Shown: piece by piece, positions 1 to 5,666 of the stretch
Layout: every line of letters starts with the position of its first letter
Numbering within the stretch: position 1 is the first letter of the stretch
DNA from: Clostridiaceae bacterium
GTDB taxonomy: Bacteria > Bacillota > Clostridia > UMGS1883 > JAAYMJ01
DNA length: 10,457 nucleotides
NCBI GenBank assembly: GCA_012521455.1
Contig: JAAYMJ010000023.1
Coordinates: 1 to 10,457 of the forward strand
Reading direction: 5' to 3'
Program-made: the position numbers and the translations under genes
The notes under the pieces: model-generated
Seen by the model: the letters and a program-made list of their open reading frames with translations, nothing else
The model's database searches: none
Told to the model about the DNA's origin: nothing

Positions 1-2
1 AA

Positions 3-401
3 ATCAGGATTCCCGGCTGTATGATGGATTTATCCATTGGGGAAGCTGTTTTAATTATGGAAGGGTTAATCATAATAATTTCCGTTTTATACAGCATGGT
101 AGCCGCATTTTTATCCATGGCTTTAAAAAATCACGCGGCGGTGACTTCCGTCATGGTAGTGGGGCTGTTCCTTTCAATGATAAACCTTCCCTCAAAGCTG
201 GGGGTTATATCACATATTTGGAAAATGCTGCCCGGGACATTTGTAGGGTCCTGGTCTTTTGCCCAATACAGGCTAATTTATGTTTTTGGCAAATACTTTA
301 ACTATCTGCAGGCGGTGCCCGTAATTTACATAGCCGCATGTATAGCCTTGATTTTTGTAGCAAAGCGGGGATACGATAATTATGAGGTGACAGGCAAATA
401 A
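3..401 (+). CDS. C-terminal end of a membrane protein, probably an ABC-2 type transporter permease (5' partial)
   Basis: The reading frame is open from the window edge, so the gene starts upstream; the methionines at base 21 are probably internal. The visible 132 residues hold two or three hydrophobic spans, the first two (roughly residues 15-35 and 43-62) close together and one near the end (roughly 101-118), followed by a short charged tail ending near GYDNYEVTGK. Closely spaced helices followed by a final helix and a short basic or polar cytoplasmic tail are typical of ABC-2 family permeases, which export drugs, peptides or polymers together with an ATPase. I see no ATPase in the window; it would have to lie upstream. 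The assignment rests on topology and general look rather than a diagnostic motif, so another polytopic membrane protein is possible. A terminator follows about 130 bp downstream. Confidence 0.5.
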   Translation: MRIPGCMMDLSIGEAVLIMEGLIIIISVLYSMVAAFLSMALKNHAAVTSVMVVGLFLSMINLPSKLGVISHIWKMLPGTFVGSWSFAQYRLIYVFGKYFNYLQAVPVIYIAACIALIFVAKRGYDNYEVTGK

Positions 402-530
402 TTTTTAAAAATTCCAATAAAAAGTAATTTTGTGCTGTCAGTTTCAAAAAAATGCTGTTTGTGCTTTTGGGTTTATTTTATGGCGTAATAAATTATTATT
501 ATATTACCACTTGATTTGCTTAATAAAATT

Positions 531-560
531 AAATGCTAGAGTTTCTCTAGCATTTTTTTT
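531..560. terminator. Intrinsic terminator between convergent genes
   Basis: A perfect 11-bp stem (AAATGCTAGAG paired with CTCTAGCATTT) with a 3-nt TTT loop is followed on the plus strand by a run of eight T, partly within the stem. It ends the upstream plus-strand transcript. On the minus strand the same stem is followed only by an interrupted T-rich stretch, so it may also stop the opposing holin-like transcript, less efficiently. The 402-530 stretch before it is AT-rich and I see no gene in it. Confidence 0.85.
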
Positions 561-566
561 GCGCGT

Positions 567-902
567 TTATTTATTATTGTTAATTAACTCAGCCGCGTTT
601 TGGTTTTCAGATAAATACTTTTTCATTCTTTGCACCGCTTCTTCAATGAGCTTATCCAAAAATTTTGGCGTGATAATTATTTTTGCGATTGCCGGGAGCC
701 TTTCGTAAACCCAATACACCACCGTTGAATACTTCAATTCCCCGACCCCGCCGCCTAGTTCTTGTTCAGCCTTGACAACTAAATAAAAGAGCATTTCTTT
801 TATTATGGGTGTGTAGCCTAAACGCAAGAGTATTATAATGATTGCAACTATAACTGCCACAATTAAAATGCTTATCCAGTTTGCCATGATAAATTCTAAC
901 AT
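567..902 (-). CDS. Small membrane protein resembling LLH-family phage holins
   Basis: This is a 111-residue protein with one strong N-terminal transmembrane segment (about residues 9-29, rich in I and V) and a soluble tail. The tail contains KAEQELGGGVGELKYSTVV, then YERLPAIAKI, then a helical LDKLIEEAVQRMKKYL. That order (AE..LG.G.GE.K...V, a proline-containing segment, then a terminal LIEEAV..MKK helix) resembles the LLH holin family as I remember it. Such proteins occur in phages and also as lone chromosomal genes in clostridia. I chose the ATG at 902 because AAAAGGGTG sits 5 nt upstream; the frame also has a TTG at 920 that would overlap this ribosome binding site. The gene sits just downstream of spo0A in the same direction but beyond a terminator, so it probably has its own promoter in 903-963. 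No endolysin, portal or tail gene is nearby. Its role is unknown. Confidence 0.6.
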   Translation of the reverse strand: MLEFIMANWISILIVAVIVAIIIILLRLGYTPIIKEMLFYLVVKAEQELGGGVGELKYSTVVYWVYERLPAIAKIIITPKFLDKLIEEAVQRMKKYLSENQNAAELINNNK

Positions 903-963
903 AACATCACCCTTTTTCAATTTTATATTTTTTATATGTATGCCTGTTTAATAAAAAAATTAC

Positions 964-994
964 AAAAAAATATGCACCCAAATAAGGGTGCATA
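964..994 (-). terminator. Intrinsic terminator downstream of spo0A
   Basis: Read on the minus strand, the 9-bp stem TATGCACCC / GGGTGCATA with a 6-nt loop (980-985) is followed by seven T (plus-strand A at 964-970). It lies about 60 bp after the spo0A stop codon and separates spo0A from the holin-like gene. Confidence 0.85.
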
Positions 995-1053
995 CCAAAA
1001 TTTTGGAGTTTTTAAATTGTTATAAAATTTGTTAAATAAGTATTTCTTATTTA

Positions 1054-1854
1054 TTAACCTACTTTTAATTCAAGTCTTAACTTATCGGCAATCATTGCGA
1101 TAAATTCGCTGTTTGTCGGCTTGCCTTTGGCGTTGTTTATGGTATAGCCAAACAATTTATATAAAACTTCTTCATTACCTCTCATGCAAGCAACTTCAAT
1201 AGCGTGGCGGATTGCCCTTTCAACCCTGCTTGGGCTGGTGTTGTGGCGTTCAGCAACTTTGGGGTATAGCTGCTTTGTTACTGCGTTTATTAATTCCGCG
1301 TCGGAAATGGACATAATGATTGCGTCCCTTAAATATTGATAGCCTTTAATATTTGCAGGTACCCCAACGGAATGAATCATGTTGGTAACACATATTTCAA
1401 TGCCTTTATCTTCATAGGCTTTCGGGGAAGCTGAAACTAACTGGTCCACAACGCCCTTGGTTTCAATTAAAGGCGTGGAGCGGGAAAGCATTCTTATTCT
1501 TTCTGCCAATACTTCTTTATCGCAGGGTTTTAGCATAAAGTAGTCCGCCCCAAGGCTCATGCAAAGGTGGGCAACTTTTTCTTTCTTTGCGCCCGTTAGG
1601 ACAATTACTATCGGCCTCTTTTTAATGGGAAGTTCCCCCATTTTTTGCAATACCCCGAGTCCGTCAAGTTCGGGCATTACGATATCCAAAACCAATACAT
1701 CGGGTGAAAATGTTGCAAGTTTTTCAAGTGTTTCCTTACCGTTGTATGCTGTTGCGACCACGTTAATGTCAGGCAGTTCGTCGAAATACGTCTTAATCAT
1801 TTCGATATAATCCACGTTGTCGTCGGCTAAAAGAACATTAATTGCGTTATTCAC
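1054..1854 (-). CDS. spo0A: Sporulation master regulator Spo0A
   Basis: Spo0A is the response regulator that, once phosphorylated, binds 0A boxes and starts sporulation. The 266-residue length is typical. The N-terminal receiver domain (about 5-122) has the acidic pair D11-D12, the phosphoacceptor D57 in [12 protein letters not shown]87 and K109. After a linker (about 123-150) comes the Spo0A-specific DNA-binding domain, with the near-invariant helix [14 protein letters not shown] at 209-222. The start is GTG at 1854 behind AGGAGG with 7 nt spacing; an overlapping ATG one base upstream is out of frame. The gene follows spoIVB, the classic order in Firmicutes, with a 141-bp gap that has no terminator, so both read-through from spoIVB and a private promoter are plausible. 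No residue needed for phosphorylation is missing. Confidence 0.98.
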   Translation of the reverse strand: MNNAINVLLADDNVDYIEMIKTYFDELPDINVVATAYNGKETLEKLATFSPDVLVLDIVMPELDGLGVLQKMGELPIKKRPIVIVLTGAKKEKVAHLCMSLGADYFMLKPCDKEVLAERIRMLSRSTPLIETKGVVDQLVSASPKAYEDKGIEICVTNMIHSVGVPANIKGYQYLRDAIIMSISDAELINAVTKQLYPKVAERHNTSPSRVERAIRHAIEVACMRGNEEVLYKLFGYTINNAKGKPTNSEFIAMIADKLRLELKVG

Positions 1855-1889
1855 ATTTTCTCCTCCTGTTTCTTAAATTTTCATTAGTT

Positions 1890-1918
1890 ATATTACCATA
1901 TTTTAACAGTAAATGCAA
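1890..1918 (-). promoter_or_regulatory. Weak candidate promoter for spo0A
   Basis: On the minus strand TTGCAT (1918-1913) and TAATAT (1895-1890) are separated by 17 bp and lie 36 bp before the GTG start. The match to sigma-A consensus is partial (3/6 and 4/6). I see no convincing sigma-H promoter or 0A box in the 141-bp gap, although both control spo0A in Bacillus. Confidence 0.3.
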
Positions 1919-1936
1919 GAAAAAATTTACAAAATT

Positions 1937-1956
1937 TGTTAAAAAATTTTTAAACA
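1937..1956. repeat. Imperfect 20-bp AT-rich palindrome upstream of spo0A
   Basis: TGTTAAAAAATTTTTAAACA pairs with itself at 9 of 10 positions. It lies about 20 bp upstream of the candidate -35 element of spo0A, so it could be an operator. Its composition is so AT-rich that chance is a fair alternative. Confidence 0.3.
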
Positions 1957-1995
1957 TTCAATATAATATATTACAATAAATTATAAAGTCGATTT

Positions 1996-3240
1996 TTAAT
2001 TTTGATTTTCCAATAAATTTAGCATATTTTCTATAAAAACACCATAGCCTTTCGTAGGGTCATTGACAAATACATGGGTGACGGCCCCTACAATTTTTCC
2101 GTCCTGCAAAATGGGTGAGCCGCTCATCCCCTGCACTATTCCGCCACTTTTTTTCAAAAGTCTTTCGTCGGTGATTTTAATTATCATATTTTTGTTGTTA
2201 TTGTAAAAAAGTTTTGAAATACTAATGATTTCTGCGTCATATTCCAAAACTTCTTCACCTTCCAAAGTCGCCAGAATTGACGCTTTGCCTTCCTTGACCT
2301 GCCATTTTAAAGCTACGGGGTATTCTTTCGTTAATTTTAAAATATCTTTGTCGAAAAGGTAACCGAAAATGCCCATTGTTGTGTTTTTTCTAATATCGCC
2401 TATCTCTTTTTCCGCGGCAAATGAGCCTACAAGTTCACCGGGCCAGCCGCTTCTTCCTTTTTTGACGTCTTTAACAATACATCTTGTGATTTTTCCATCC
2501 AATGTCTTATAAATTATACCTGTGTCAACATCTGATATAGGGTGGCCCAGCGCGCCGTATTCCCTGGTTTTGGGATTGTAAAATGTAAGGGTGCCGACTC
2601 CTGCGGTCCCGTCCCTTACCCATATACCTAGCTTGTATTCGTTGTTTTCGCATAGGGCCCCGTTTACTGTTATATTAATGGGGGTGTCGTTGCGAAGAAT
2701 TTTTAATTCCACAATCCCTTCAGGCGCGTTTTTTATGATATTGGCAAAATCCTTGCTAGAGGAAAGTTTCTGCCCATTTGCCTCAACTATGACATCACCT
2801 TCCTTTACTCCCGCGTCTTTCGCCGGGTTTTTTGGATTTTTATTTATGTCAACCACTTCGCTGGTCCCTACCACAATTAACCCGTCGGAGTGAAGCTTTA
2901 TGCCTATGGCATTTCCTCCAGGGATTAGGGTATCGGCTTTTTTTACATTGACTTCCAATGTTTTAAACGGGATTACGCCAAGTAAACTTAAGCTGATTTT
3001 GTGTTTACCGCTTTTTTTTGGGATGATGTCAACTTTGTTGCTTATAGGTGATGCTTTTTTAATTAAAACGCTTTCCCCGCCTTTTAGCACCACCGGGTTT
3101 ATCATATTTATTGTATGGCCCTCGCCTTCATACATTAATAAATCAGAAGGGAGGCTGTATACTATTTGAAAGCTGTATATAAAAGCGCAAACCGCTAGGG
3201 TTTTTGCTAAAACTTTACAAAATTTCTTTGTGAAAACCAT
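1996..3240 (-). CDS. spoIVB: SpoIVB serine peptidase (sporulation signalling protease)
   Basis: SpoIVB is a forespore-made serine protease exported into the space between the two spore membranes. There it cleaves SpoIVFA and so releases SpoIVFB to process pro-sigma-K. The 414-residue protein has an N-terminal signal or anchor segment (about 10-29), a PDZ domain (about 105-195, with AGVKEGDVIVEANGQKL at 143-159) and the S55 peptidase domain (about 200-405). The catalytic set is visible: H233 in ALGHPISD, D358 in ITDERLL and S373 in GIVQGMSGSPI. The 15-residue D-S spacing matches my memory of the Bacillus subtilis enzyme (H236, D363, S378). The ATG at 3240 has GGAGG 7 nt upstream. That start region sits within a long inverted repeat (3225-3285). 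The gene follows pdaA by 127 bp with no visible terminator and precedes spo0A. Confidence 0.97.
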   Translation of the reverse strand: MVFTKKFCKVLAKTLAVCAFIYSFQIVYSLPSDLLMYEGEGHTINMINPVVLKGGESVLIKKASPISNKVDIIPKKSGKHKISLSLLGVIPFKTLEVNVKKADTLIPGGNAIGIKLHSDGLIVVGTSEVVDINKNPKNPAKDAGVKEGDVIVEANGQKLSSSKDFANIIKNAPEGIVELKILRNDTPINITVNGALCENNEYKLGIWVRDGTAGVGTLTFYNPKTREYGALGHPISDVDTGIIYKTLDGKITRCIVKDVKKGRSGWPGELVGSFAAEKEIGDIRKNTTMGIFGYLFDKDILKLTKEYPVALKWQVKEGKASILATLEGEEVLEYDAEIISISKLFYNNNKNMIIKITDERLLKKSGGIVQGMSGSPILQDGKIVGAVTHVFVNDPTKGYGVFIENMLNLLENQN

Positions 3241-3285
3241 AATACATCCTCCATGTATGTGATGTATTAATAATTTTCACAAAGA
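3225..3285 (-). promoter_or_regulatory. Long inverted repeat enclosing the spoIVB ribosome binding site and start codon
   Basis: The outer arms are a perfect 12-bp pair (TCTTTGTGAAAA at 3225-3236 and TTTTCACAAAGA at 3274-3285). An inner perfect 8-bp pair (AATACATC at 3241-3248 and GATGTATT at 3261-3268) is separated from the outer pair by a 4/5-nt internal loop. The hairpin loop is 12 nt (3249-3260). In spoIVB mRNA the Shine-Dalgarno GGAGG (3252-3248) lies in the hairpin loop and its edge, AUG plus G fill the internal loop, and codons 2-6 form the lower stem. No U-run follows, so it is not a terminator. It could control translation initiation as RNA, or act as a DNA operator. Confidence 0.7.
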
Positions 3286-3367
3286 TTATGATATGTATAC
3301 TAACAATTTAGAGCGGTTTTTGATTAATATTTCTGTTTTGGTCTTTTAATTAATTCTTTTAAAAATT

Positions 3368-4303
3368 TTATTTATATTCATCAAGGCTTAAAAATGTATA
3401 ACCGTTTGCCCTCGCGTAATCTATGATATCACCAAGGGCTTCCGCGTTGTCCTTTGATACCGCGTGAAGCAAAATTACGGCACCGTTGTGCAAATTTTCA
3501 GTTACGTTTTTAAAAGCGTATTCCTTGCCTTTTTGTTCCGTGGTAACCCAATCTTTGTAAGCTAAAGACCAAAAGGTGTTAACATAGCCCAATGAATTGG
3601 TAACCGCCAAAGTCCTTTCGCTGAATTCCCCCATTGGCGGGCGGAGGTATTTCATGGATTTCCCAAATTTTTCATAAAATATCCTGTCTAGCTTTAAAAC
3701 TTCTTCTTCAATTTTTTCTTCGGTAATTAACGAAGGAAGGGATGGATGGTTTTGGGTGTGGTTTCCTACGATATGGCCTTCATCCAGCATCCGTTTTACA
3801 AGTTCTTCCTGTTTTTGCAAGTACGGGCCGGTTATGAAAAACGCCGCGGGAACCTGCTTTTCTTTTAGTGTATCCAAAATCATAGGAGTGTATCCGTTTT
3901 CATATCCTTCATCAAAGGTAAGATAGAGCACTTTTTCTTCGCTTGAGCCCATGTATATGCAGTTGTATTTTTCCATCATTTGGGTTTGCATTTTTGTAAA
4001 TTCGGGCCGCGAGCCTTTAATCCGCCTAAAACCCCATCCGTTTGTATCGTTAGCAAGAGCGGAAAAATCTGTTTTTAAAATTGGCGTTGGGGTGGCGCTT
4101 GGGATAACTTCAGCTGGCGTTTCTTTTGGCGGTACTGTTTCCTTTTTAATTTCAGGCTGCGGTGTTTTTTGCGGTTCTTCTTTTTTTACTTCTTCAATTT
4201 TTGTTTCTTCTTTTGGTGTTAAATTGGAGTTTGTTGCTTCCATTTTGCATGATGTGGTTATTAATATTATTGGCATTAGCAGGATGATTATTAATTTTTT
4301 CAT
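3368..4303 (-). CDS. pdaA: PdaA-type spore cortex polysaccharide deacetylase, putative lipoprotein
   Basis: PdaA removes the acetyl group from N-acetylmuramic acid after CwlD has removed its peptide, and closes the muramic delta-lactam that marks spore cortex for germination lysis. The N-terminus is a hydrophobic signal ending in ITTSC, with C19 as likely lipidation site (the -3 position is T, so the lipobox is weak). A Lys/Glu/Pro-rich linker follows (about 28-75). The NodB domain (about 122-311) has TFDEGYENGYT (129-139), the metal-site pattern NHTQNH with H182 and H186, RPPMG (221-225), KDW (250-252) and LLH with H280. The FDxGYENGYT signature and the upstream GWGFRR segment are specific to PdaA relatives. 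Glutamate (E132) replaces the second Asp of ordinary NodB enzymes. The ATG at 4303 has GGAGG 7 nt upstream. It is the first gene of the block leading to spoIVB and spo0A. Confidence 0.88.
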   Translation of the reverse strand: MKKLIIILLMPIILITTSCKMEATNSNLTPKEETKIEEVKKEEPQKTPQPEIKKETVPPKETPAEVIPSATPTPILKTDFSALANDTNGWGFRRIKGSRPEFTKMQTQMMEKYNCIYMGSSEEKVLYLTFDEGYENGYTPMILDTLKEKQVPAAFFITGPYLQKQEELVKRMLDEGHIVGNHTQNHPSLPSLITEEKIEEEVLKLDRIFYEKFGKSMKYLRPPMGEFSERTLAVTNSLGYVNTFWSLAYKDWVTTEQKGKEYAFKNVTENLHNGAVILLHAVSKDNAEALGDIIDYARANGYTFLSLDEYK

Positions 4304-4343
4304 AAAATGACCTCCAATTATTTATATAGATGTAATTATTTAT

Positions 4344-4372
4344 ATTATAACACAGTTTTATCCATATGTCAT
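4344..4372 (-). promoter_or_regulatory. Sigma-A-type promoter for the pdaA-like gene
   Basis: On the minus strand ATGACA (4372-4367) and a perfect TATAAT (4349-4344) are exactly 17 bp apart. A TG lies one base before the -10, giving an extended -10. It is 40 bp upstream of the pdaA start. In Bacillus, pdaA is driven by forespore sigma-G, so a vegetative-looking promoter is notable. Confidence 0.75.
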
Positions 4373-4390
4373 AAAATTTCGAAAATTTTA
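4372..4390. repeat. AT-rich palindrome touching the pdaA -35 element
   Basis: TAAAATTT and AAATTTTA form perfect 8-bp arms around a 3-bp CGA centre, starting at the last base of the pdaA -35 hexamer. It may be an operator, but the low sequence complexity makes chance plausible. Confidence 0.3.
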
Positions 4391-4417
4391 TTATTTTGTA
4401 TAAATAAAGTATATTTT

Positions 4418-4432
4418 GTTTGAAATTCAAAC
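4418..4432. repeat. Perfect 15-bp palindrome midway between the divergent deacetylase genes
   Basis: GTTTGAA and TTCAAAC flank a single central A. It lies about 45 bp upstream of the pdaA -35 and about 30 bp upstream of the -35 of the divergent gene, a suitable place for a shared regulator to bind. No family is assigned. Confidence 0.4.
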
Positions 4433-4462
4433 GTAATTTTAAAATAATAATGTTGTTTTTGG

Positions 4463-4491
4463 TTGAATTAGTATGGTTTTTAATATATACT
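4463..4491 (+). promoter_or_regulatory. Candidate sigma-A-type promoter of the plus-strand deacetylase gene
   Basis: TTGAAT (4463-4468) and TATACT (4486-4491) are 17 bp apart and end 30 bp before the ATG. A short inverted repeat TAGTAT (4469-4474) / ATACTA (4487-4492) overlaps the -10. Confidence 0.55.
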
Positions 4492-4521
4492 AATAATGTA
4501 AAAATAGCTTGAAGGTGTAGT

Positions 4522-5574
4522 ATGAGTAAGAACAGGATTTTTAAGACAAAAAAATATACCTCAAAAAAAGCCATATTAGCAGTTGCCGCTTTTGTTGTTT
4601 TGGCGGTTTTGGTCCCCGCGGGAATATTGTTTGCAAATCATTATATTAATAAAGATGTGCCGGCTATGGCTACCATAAATGATGAAAAAGAAGTTTTGGC
4701 CCCTTCGCCATCACCTGCGCCAACAATTGTGCCCACGCCGACGCCAACGCCAACCCCGACACCCACCCCCACCCCTTCCATTGAGTATGTGAAGGAAAAC
4801 AATGCGTCCCCCGCAACAAGCAAGGGCAATGAAAATGAGCTTCCGGTTATGAGGGTTAAAAACGGGGAAAAAATAGCTTATTTAACCTTTGACGACGGGC
4901 CGTCGGAGTCAGTGACGCCGCACATTCTGGATATTTTAAAAAGGTATAATATAAAGGGCACGTTTTTTGTATTAGGAAAGCAGGCCCAAAGATATCCCGA
5001 TATCATAAGAAGGATATATAATGAAGGGCACACTATCGCAAACCACGGATATTCCCATGTATATAAACAAATATATTCAAGCAATGAGGCTTTTATTTCT
5101 GAGATAACCAAAACCGAAAGCATTGTTGACGAAATTTTGGGCTTTGATTACGATATGGGGATTTTCAGGTTCCCCGGCGGCAGCAGCGATTCCTATAAGC
5201 AAAAGTTTAAGCCGCTTCTTGCCCAGCTGAATTACAAATACATTGACTGGAACTGTCTGACAAATGACGCGGTGGGGAAAAAGAAAGCGGACTGGGAATT
5301 GTTTGAGGAATACAAAAAGACCGCGGGGGAAAAGGAAAAGATAGTTTTCCTAATGCATGACAGCGCGGGGAAAGAAGAAGGGATTAAGGCGTTACCATAT
5401 ATTATTGAGGATTTGATTATCAGGGGGTATTCTTTTGAGCCTTTAATCCACTATAAAAATGAGGTGGTTATGGTGGATGAAAAAGCGGTGGTTAATGAGG
5501 AAACCGCGGGCGGGGCTTTGGATGAAAAGGATAAAAGCCTTGATATTCAAGGTGAAAAGCCGGATACTGAGTGA
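4522..5574 (+). CDS. Membrane-anchored NodB-family polysaccharide (peptidoglycan) deacetylase with Pro-Thr linker
   Basis: This likely removes N-acetyl groups from a cell-wall glycan outside the membrane. After a basic N-terminus comes one transmembrane segment (about 17-39), then a low-complexity linker with alternating Pro-Thr (71-85), a type found in wall-spanning proteins. The NodB domain (about 115-310) carries the full metal-site set: TFDDG (122-126), H175 and H179 in NHGYSH, RFPGG (216-220), DWN (242-244) and LMHD (277-280, H279). Unlike the adjacent PdaA-type protein it keeps both motif-1 aspartates (D124, D125). A charged tail of about 38 residues follows the domain. AAGG lies about 6 nt before the ATG. 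It is divergent from pdaA and shares a 218-bp control region with it, and ends at its own terminator. The choice between GlcNAc and MurNAc as substrate cannot be made from sequence alone. Confidence 0.88.
   Translation: MSKNRIFKTKKYTSKKAILAVAAFVVLAVLVPAGILFANHYINKDVPAMATINDEKEVLAPSPSPAPTIVPTPTPTPTPTPTPTPSIEYVKENNASPATSKGNENELPVMRVKNGEKIAYLTFDDGPSESVTPHILDILKRYNIKGTFFVLGKQAQRYPDIIRRIYNEGHTIANHGYSHVYKQIYSSNEAFISEITKTESIVDEILGFDYDMGIFRFPGGSSDSYKQKFKPLLAQLNYKYIDWNCLTNDAVGKKKADWELFEEYKKTAGEKEKIVFLMHDSAGKEEGIKALPYIIEDLIIRGYSFEPLIHYKNEVVMVDEKAVVNEETAGGALDEKDKSLDIQGEKPDTE
4732..4776 (+). repeat. Hexanucleotide repeat CCNACN encoding a (Pro-Thr)n linker
   Basis: About 7.5 units of CCN-ACN encode residues 71-85 of the deacetylase. 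Wobble bases differ between units, so the DNA repeat is degenerate, but the 6-bp unit means any length change stays in frame. The preceding Ser-Pro-rich stretch extends the linker upstream to about 4702. Confidence 0.85.
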
Positions 5575-5621
5575 TGGTGCGCTTAAGCCATTTAATAAAA
5601 ATTAAAAATAATACAAATAAT

Positions 5622-5649
5622 AATCGCAGGGTTTTTCCTGCGATTTTTT
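5622..5649 (+). terminator. Intrinsic terminator after the deacetylase gene, directly in front of the DUF421 gene
   Basis: A perfect 9-bp stem AATCGCAGG / CCTGCGATT with a 6-nt GTTTTT loop runs into six T (5644-5649). It is 47 bp after the deacetylase stop and ends only 17 bp before the DUF421 start codon, so it may also act on DUF421 expression. Confidence 0.85.
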
Positions 5650-5666
5650 ATTTTGGAGGGAATTTT

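Noticed and set aside
430..708. Plus-strand open frame of 92 codons
   Set aside because: It runs through the strong terminator at 531-560 and overlaps the holin-like gene antisense; no ribosome binding site or protein-like composition supports it.
567..902. Prophage remnant
   Set aside because: Only one holin-like gene is present, with no integrase, attachment site, structural or lysis partner in the window.
1034..1052. Hairpin AAATAAG / CTTATTT just after the spo0A stop
   Set aside because: A 7-bp stem with a single G-C pair is too weak, and the stronger terminator at 964-994 explains the transcript end.
1024..1943. Identical 13-mers AAAATTTGTTAAA on both sides of spo0A (1024-1036 and 1931-1943)
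   Set aside because: The repeats are short and almost pure A/T in AT-rich intergenic DNA, with no sign of a mobile element or target-site duplication; spo0A is in its normal context.
2347..2357. Perfect 0A-box-like sequence TTTGTCGAAAA inside spoIVB
   Set aside because: It lies deep in the coding region, over codons for L-F-D-K-D, about 500 bp downstream of the spo0A start and more than 880 bp into spoIVB. Coincidence of codons is the simplest reading. A weaker match near 9740 in hemW is dismissed for the same reason.
4194..4574. Minus-strand open frame of 126 codons across the divergent promoter region
   Set aside because: It overlaps both deacetylase genes and both promoters, and its translation is an Asn/Ile-rich product of AT-rich DNA.
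5571..5666. N-terminal extension of the DUF421 protein
   Set aside because: The extra 32 residues would be translated from the terminator hairpin; the ATG at 5667 has a strong ribosome binding site and gives the family length.
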